Below are positions 59,775-64,000 of a stretch of DNA of 64,000 nucleotides, piece by piece. The notes beneath the pieces are model-generated. The model had not been told where the DNA came from. It searched no databases and worked only from the letters and a program-made list of their open reading frames with translations. Origin of the DNA: Cricetulus griseus (Eukaryota > Chordata > Mammalia > Rodentia > Cricetidae); NCBI RefSeq assembly GCF_003668045.3, contig NC_048604.1, forward strand, positions 61,167,862 to 61,231,861, read 5' to 3'. The position numbers were made by a program, and so were the translations under genes. The number at the start of each line of letters is the position of its first letter. Position 1 is the first letter of the stretch.

Positions 59775-60305
59775 CTAAAATAAGTTTAGATAGTTCTCTA
59801 TATTTTTGTCATTTTTTTGTAAAGGTTCAAAATAAATTCCCTTAATTATTGATAGACTATAATAGTCAAATAGGAATTTACTTTACATTGTATTGTGGGA
59901 GCTACTGATTCTTGGTCTCAATTGCTAATTTGCTCAGGTTTCATATTTGTTCATGATGTGTTCTTCATAGTTTGTTTGTAGAAATGTATCCATTTATTTT
60001 AAGTTGTTTATTTGATGGTATGTTATCCCTAGTAATAGTCATCTTAAGATATTGTTTATTTAAGTTACATAAATTATAATGCCCATATAATAGTACTTGC
60101 AGGTATGTTTTATGGACTTAATTTTACAACTCAAGTTGCCAGAACAAAATCTGATAAAATAAAGCTCCATGCAGCATAGTAAAAGCAAAAGCAAAATTAG
60201 ACGTTTACAGGACAATAAAAACAGATTCTGGAATTAAAATATTACATAAAAAACAGAAAAATTGATTTTAAAGAAAGAATAACAAACCTTAATTGTATAA
60301 CCAAG
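59775..60305. other. Unrecognised AT-rich DNA
   Basis: Probably includes further decayed L1 at its left, but not assignable by eye. Confidence 0.4.
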
Positions 60306-60307
60306 AC

Positions 60308-60690
60308 AAAAACAGAGAAACTATGACCAAATCAACTTATGGAAGATAGCGTTTAATTGGGGACTTGCTTACAGTTTCAGAGGATTACTCCATGATCATT
60401 ATGACAGAAAGCATAGCATAGAACTGGGACAGTTGCTGAGTTCTTACATGTATCTATAAGATAGAGGAAGAAAGAAAGATAGACACACACATACAGAGAG
60501 AGAGAGAGAGAGAGACAGAGAGAGGGAGGGAGAGAGAAAGAGACAGAGACAGAGAGAGACAGAGAGACAGAGGGAGGGAGGGAGGGAGGGAGGGAGGGAG
60601 GGAGGAGGAGGAGGGAGGGAGGGAGGGAGAGAGTATAAGAGTATAATGAAGAATTCTGTCTAGATATCTGGTGCCCAACTGCTTAGGCAG
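60308..60690 (-). mobile_element. MaLR-type LTR fragment with purine repeats
   Basis: 'actatgaccaaatcaactta', 'ggacttgcttacagtttcag' and 'ccatgatcattatgacagaa' are antisense MaLR blocks. The middle has expanded into GA/GGGA repeats and the right end is not clear. Confidence 0.65.
60495..60635. repeat. (GA)n and (GGGA)n compound repeat
   Basis: ga runs, cagaga units, then about nine gggagga/ggga units. A nearly pure purine strand of about 140 bp. Confidence 0.95.
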
Positions 60691-61042
60691 AGTCCCAGAT
60701 ACTACACTGCAAAATTGTACTTAGGCCTGCCATTGTCTCTCATGTAAGTACATTCCCCATGTTTTCCACATCTATTTTGTAGTCAGGTGAAATAGCTACA
60801 TTGATTTTGTGGTATCACTATGATTGTTCACCCATCACCCTCTAATTGTGGTTGTTTTGATTAATCTCATTTTAAAAGGTATTAATGTCTTTTGACCTCA
60901 ATTTTATGACAGCAGTAATTACTATATGTTGTGGCAGCAAGTTGTTGGTTTTGTAGTTTTTGTTTTTCCCCATCCCTAATACCTAAAAATAGATTCTTGA
61001 GACAGAGCCTAAAGCTTTTATTCTGGATGACTTGTGCTCAGG

Positions 61043-61044
<2 letters not shown>

Positions 61045-61096
<52 letters not shown>
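61045..61096. repeat. (TTA)n microsatellite
   Basis: About 17 pure tta triplets; translates as poly-isoleucine in a spurious open frame. Confidence 0.98.
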
Positions 61097-61097
<1 letters not shown>

Positions 61098-61129
61098 GCA
61101 ACTTTCCTTAGGGCTGGCCCATCTGCCAA

Positions 61130-61529
61130 TTTATTTCTTTTTTTCTTTAGAAACAATCATTTTACATATCAATCCCCCCATTCCCTCTCTCCCTCCCATC
61201 CTCCCACATCCCCTACCAACCCAATCCCCACCTGGTCCCCAAGAAAGTTGAGGCTTTCCATGGGGGAAATCATCAAAGTCTGTCACATCATTTGGGGGAG
61301 GGCCTAGGCCCTCCTCTATGTATCTGGGCTGCAATAGTATCCCTCCATTGGGAATGGGCTCCCAAGGTCCATTTGTGCATTATTGGTAAATATTGGTTCC
61401 ACTATAAGAGGTCCCATAGCCTGTCCAGGCGTCCTAACTGACACCCACATTCAGAGGGTTTGATTCAGCCCAATGCTGGCTCCTCAGCTTTACAACTGGT
61501 GTCCTTGTGCTCTCACTAGGTCAGGTCAG
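61130..61529 (-). mobile_element. 5'-truncated L1 3' UTR
   Basis: T-rich left end, 'tagaaacaatcattttacat', C-rich stretch, 'tttgggggagggcctaggcc', 'cactaggtcaggtcag' at the truncation point. It abuts a U6 pseudogene directly. Confidence 0.93.
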
Positions 61530-61540
61530 GTGCTTGCTTT

Positions 61541-61572
<32 letters not shown>

Positions 61573-61627
61573 AAGAATATTAGCATGGCCCCTGCATAGG
61601 TTTTGAAAATCAAAAATATGACAGAAA
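61530..61627 (+). pseudogene. U6 snRNA pseudogene
   Basis: 61530-61597 matches U6 snRNA from its first nucleotide: gtgcttgctttggcagcac, then 'atatactaaaattggaacga', then ...attagcatggcccctgc, with about five differences (for example c-to-t in the 5' stem, g-to-a in the acaga box, giving acaaag). After about nucleotide 67 the match to U6 becomes weak. No upstream PSE/TATA of a U6 promoter is present, since L1 sequence comes directly before it. A processed copy, not expressed as U6 on this evidence. Confidence 0.93.
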
Positions 61628-61639
61628 TATACATTTACA

Positions 61640-62330
61640 CAATATCTCAATGACTTTTTCAGTGGACTAGTATCCAAATAATTTCAAATGTCCTCCTTTG
61701 CTATGCAGAATTGATTGTGTTTCAATCCACCAAAATCATAGCTTATTCAATTATTGGTGTTAACTTACATTGTCTAGACTAGTCATAGGTTCTTTCTTTT
61801 CATGAAATTTGGCTTTCTAGTTAAACCATAAATGGGAAAGCACAAATATTCTGTTCATTGCTAATGCCACTGACATTTGTAGCTGTTAATGTTTAGTTCT
61901 CATTATTTCTCATCAATTTAAATAAACTTTAGAGATACATTGTTTACAGAAAAATTAAGCACAAAAGTACTTACTTCACACTTTCTGTCTTCACAAATAT
62001 CTAGTGTCCCTAACCAGCATAATTATTGCATGTGGAATTCTTATAAGTGATGAACCTACACTGATGCATTTTTTCCTACAGTCACTGTTCACACAAGTTT
62101 ATTGTTGGTGCTGTATCTTCTAAAGTGTCCAACAAAAAAATACAGAGTGATTTTGACCTAAAAGTACTTTTTTATCTGGAGCTTCCCAGCTCTTTAAGAG
62201 TCTGGCACTATTTATGTTTTATAATGTCCCTCTGTTTCCCAAGTATCATTGTGACAGAGAAAGACAGTACAGAGATTCCTCCATCTTGTATTCTTTCTGA
62301 GGTCACTTCAGGATTAGCTAGAATTTGATT
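61640..62330. other. Unrecognised non-coding DNA
   Basis: No feature recognised. Confidence 0.5.
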
Positions 62331-62334
62331 TCCA

Positions 62335-62688
62335 TGCTGGAGAATCCCATGCAAAATTATGAAATTCTGTTCTAGGATTCCAAGGTCAATATGCCCTAGC
62401 AAAGTATTTGAGCTTCTTTTAAACTGCCTGCTTGTTCAGAACCACATCAAACTCTGTTTATCTTAACTTCTGTTAAACTGCTTGCTTTTCTAAAGACCCC
62501 AGTCCAATGAAGCTGCCAAGAAAGATGTCAGGACCATTTTTTTGCCTTCAAAGTAGCCTTGCTCAGGATACTAGGGGATATACATGGGGCCCTGGATACC
62601 TGAATGTAGTCCCAGCAGGCTGCAGTAAAGACTTTCTATAGGCTATAATCTGTGCTTTAGTGGTCGTCTCTGGTGGACTCCTATAACA
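62335..62688 (+). mobile_element. Solo LTR with 5-bp TSD
   Basis: A 354-bp unit with TG...CA ends (tgctggagaatcc to ctcctataaca) and a perfect 5-bp TSD, ttcca, at 62330-62334 and 62689-62693. 'gcagtaaagactttc' and 'gtggtcgtctctggtggact' look like an LTR polyadenylation/U5 region. A motif 'taaactgc(c/t)tgctt' occurs twice (near 62421 and 62474). The 5-bp TSD suggests ERVL, but the family is not recognised. Confidence 0.75.
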
Positions 62689-62693
62689 TTCCA

Positions 62694-63555
62694 CAGGTGG
62701 ACTAAAAGGAGAATATCTAATTTGTTTTATACTTCATTTTAAAAGATTTACAGAGTTTTAAAGTAAGAATTAAAAGTTTATGCCAAATTTTGTTAAATCT
62801 CCCTGTCCCTTTGCTTTAAAAGTGTAAAAGATCAGTATCATTTTTATTCCAAAATGTTTTCAACTAATACTGTTTTATAAAAGCAATGGATGGACATTAC
62901 TGTGGCTCCATTTGCCTTGTTAACATTTCTTTGTGTGGATTTTGGTCATTGTACCTGTTATTTCATTGTTTTAAATTTCATTTATTTGGTTACACATAAC
63001 TTATAACATTATATGTTATCTGGTTTTTCATGCCTATTAAGGTTTGCACTAATTTTTATTCAGTGTTTTTGTTATTTATTGTATTTATAAATGTTTCTTA
63101 TTTATTTTGAAAGAAAATTATTTTTCATGTGTTATTTTGTGAATATTTTCCTTCCAAATTTAGATACTTTCATTTTCTCCATAGTGTATCACATTGAGCA
63201 CAAGGTTTCTAAATTTTAATGAAGTTCAAAATGAATTTAAAGAAATTAATAAATAATGTACATAAAAAATCTTTATTTTCTGAGATTATAATTATATCAT
63301 TTTCCTGTTCCTTTTCCTTCTTATAATTGCTCCCATATACCAATTTATGTTATTTTTCAAGTACATGATTTCTTTATTCATTAATTGTTGTTACATACAT
63401 ATACAGACACACACACATTTACACACACATAGGTATATATTCTAAGTACGTAAGTGAAACCTGCTCATTCTCTATGTTGGTATTTGTAATAATGATTTTA
63501 GGGATGACTACCATTTGGATATTGAATAACCAATTGATCTACTCTTCCCTAGGCA
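62694..63555. other. Unrecognised AT-rich DNA
   Basis: Nothing assigned; short acac run near 63400. Confidence 0.45.
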
Positions 63556-63559
63556 AGAC

Positions 63560-64000
63560 CATTTCTCTGGCTCTCAGCTTTTGTTAATTGCCTAAAGTTA
63601 TTTGTGGAGAGTTCAGGCCTCCTGATGTTTCCCATTTCCATATTAACATGTGTATTGTTATCAATCATCAGCTAGTATTTAGGCAATCATGTTTGTGTGA
63701 CCTTATAGGTAAATATCTGACATTCCTAGAAGACACAACCTCACAGCAAGCTATCTATATCTTTGGATCATATACTCTTTCTGTAGCTATTTTCACAATG
63801 ATTACTGAGCTGTGGGTAAAAACAAATTGTATTCTAGATTTATCCCTTGGGAATAAGTTCAATAATTCTGCATTTTGATTGCCTGTGGTTTAGTGTGGTG
63901 GTCTCCATCTGTTGGAAAGAAAATTTTCCTTGGTAAGTATTAAGGACTATCCTTATCATTATGTATAAGGACAGATATTTAAAGCATAGTTGGGGACTTT
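63560..64000 (-). mobile_element. L1 3' UTR of the second subfamily, antisense
   Basis: 'tcctagaagacacaacctca', 'ttctgcattttgattgcctg', 'gtggtctccatctgttgg' and 'cagcaagctatctatatc' are diverged antisense blocks of the UTR type seen in sense at 42516 and 49755. It runs off the window. The 96-residue plus-strand frame here is a shadow. Confidence 0.6.

Noticed and set aside
61032..61307. Poly-isoleucine open frame
   Set aside because: Translation of the (TTA)n microsatellite running into antisense L1 UTR.
61530..61627. Functional U6 snRNA gene
   Set aside because: Several substitutions, a lost 3' part, no terminal T run and no upstream promoter elements, because L1 sequence abuts the first base.
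1..64000. CRISPR arrays, bacterial operons, plasmid or phage functions
   Set aside because: The repeat content is that of a rodent nuclear genome; no regularly spaced direct repeats with unique spacers are present.

Overview
The window looks like a gene-poor, AT-rich stretch of nuclear DNA from a muroid rodent, most likely a cricetid (vole, hamster or deer-mouse type). The evidence is the repeat content: B1 and B3 SINEs, rodent L1 3' ends with the characteristic terminal stretch around 'gggattgatatgtaaaa', ERVL-MaLR solo LTRs of rodent type, a URR1-like hAT remnant and ERVK-like solo LTRs. I found no convincing host protein-coding exon, tRNA or rRNA. Every recognisable protein similarity comes from decayed L1 ORF2, and the longest open frames are low-complexity or cross repeat junctions.

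Layout. 1-4.3 kb: no recognised repeat, apart from a short simple repeat. 4.3-9.0 kb: two old antisense L1 ORF2 tails riddled with younger insertions (two B1s, two MaLR LTRs, one retroviral LTR). 9-14.5 kb: mostly unrecognised, with a 486-bp terminal-inverted-repeat element carrying B1-like monomers and a short ERVK-like LTR. 14.5-18.2 kb: two antisense L1 tails. 20.5-23 kb: two L1 3' ends side by side on the plus strand. 23.4-29 kb: old L1 tails broken by MaLR LTRs, B3, B1 and a young L1 3' end. 29.3-32.5 kb: retrovirus-like non-coding fragments split by an L1 with an 11-bp target duplication. 34.2-40.1 kb: a B1 and then an L1-on-L1 cluster, including a 5'-inverted copy. 41.1-50.9 kb: a perfectly bounded ERVK-like solo LTR, two L1 tails of a different subfamily, a URR1-like element and a B1 nested in a MaLR LTR. 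51.8-59.8 kb: L1 tails and a pair of nested, oppositely oriented LTRs. 60.3-64 kb: a MaLR remnant with GA/GGGA repeats, an ATT microsatellite, an L1 end abutting a U6 snRNA pseudogene head-to-head, a solo LTR and a terminal L1 fragment.

There are no genes working together here. What the window records is the order of insertions, and many insertions can be bounded by target-site duplications (TSDs) read directly from the sequence. The most unusual structures are the inverted LTR-in-LTR (57113-58058), the B1-carrying terminal-inverted-repeat element (11875-12360) and the L1/U6 head-to-head junction (61130-61630). Family names come from memory of rodent repeats, not from a database search; edges without a stated TSD are approximate to some tens of bases.
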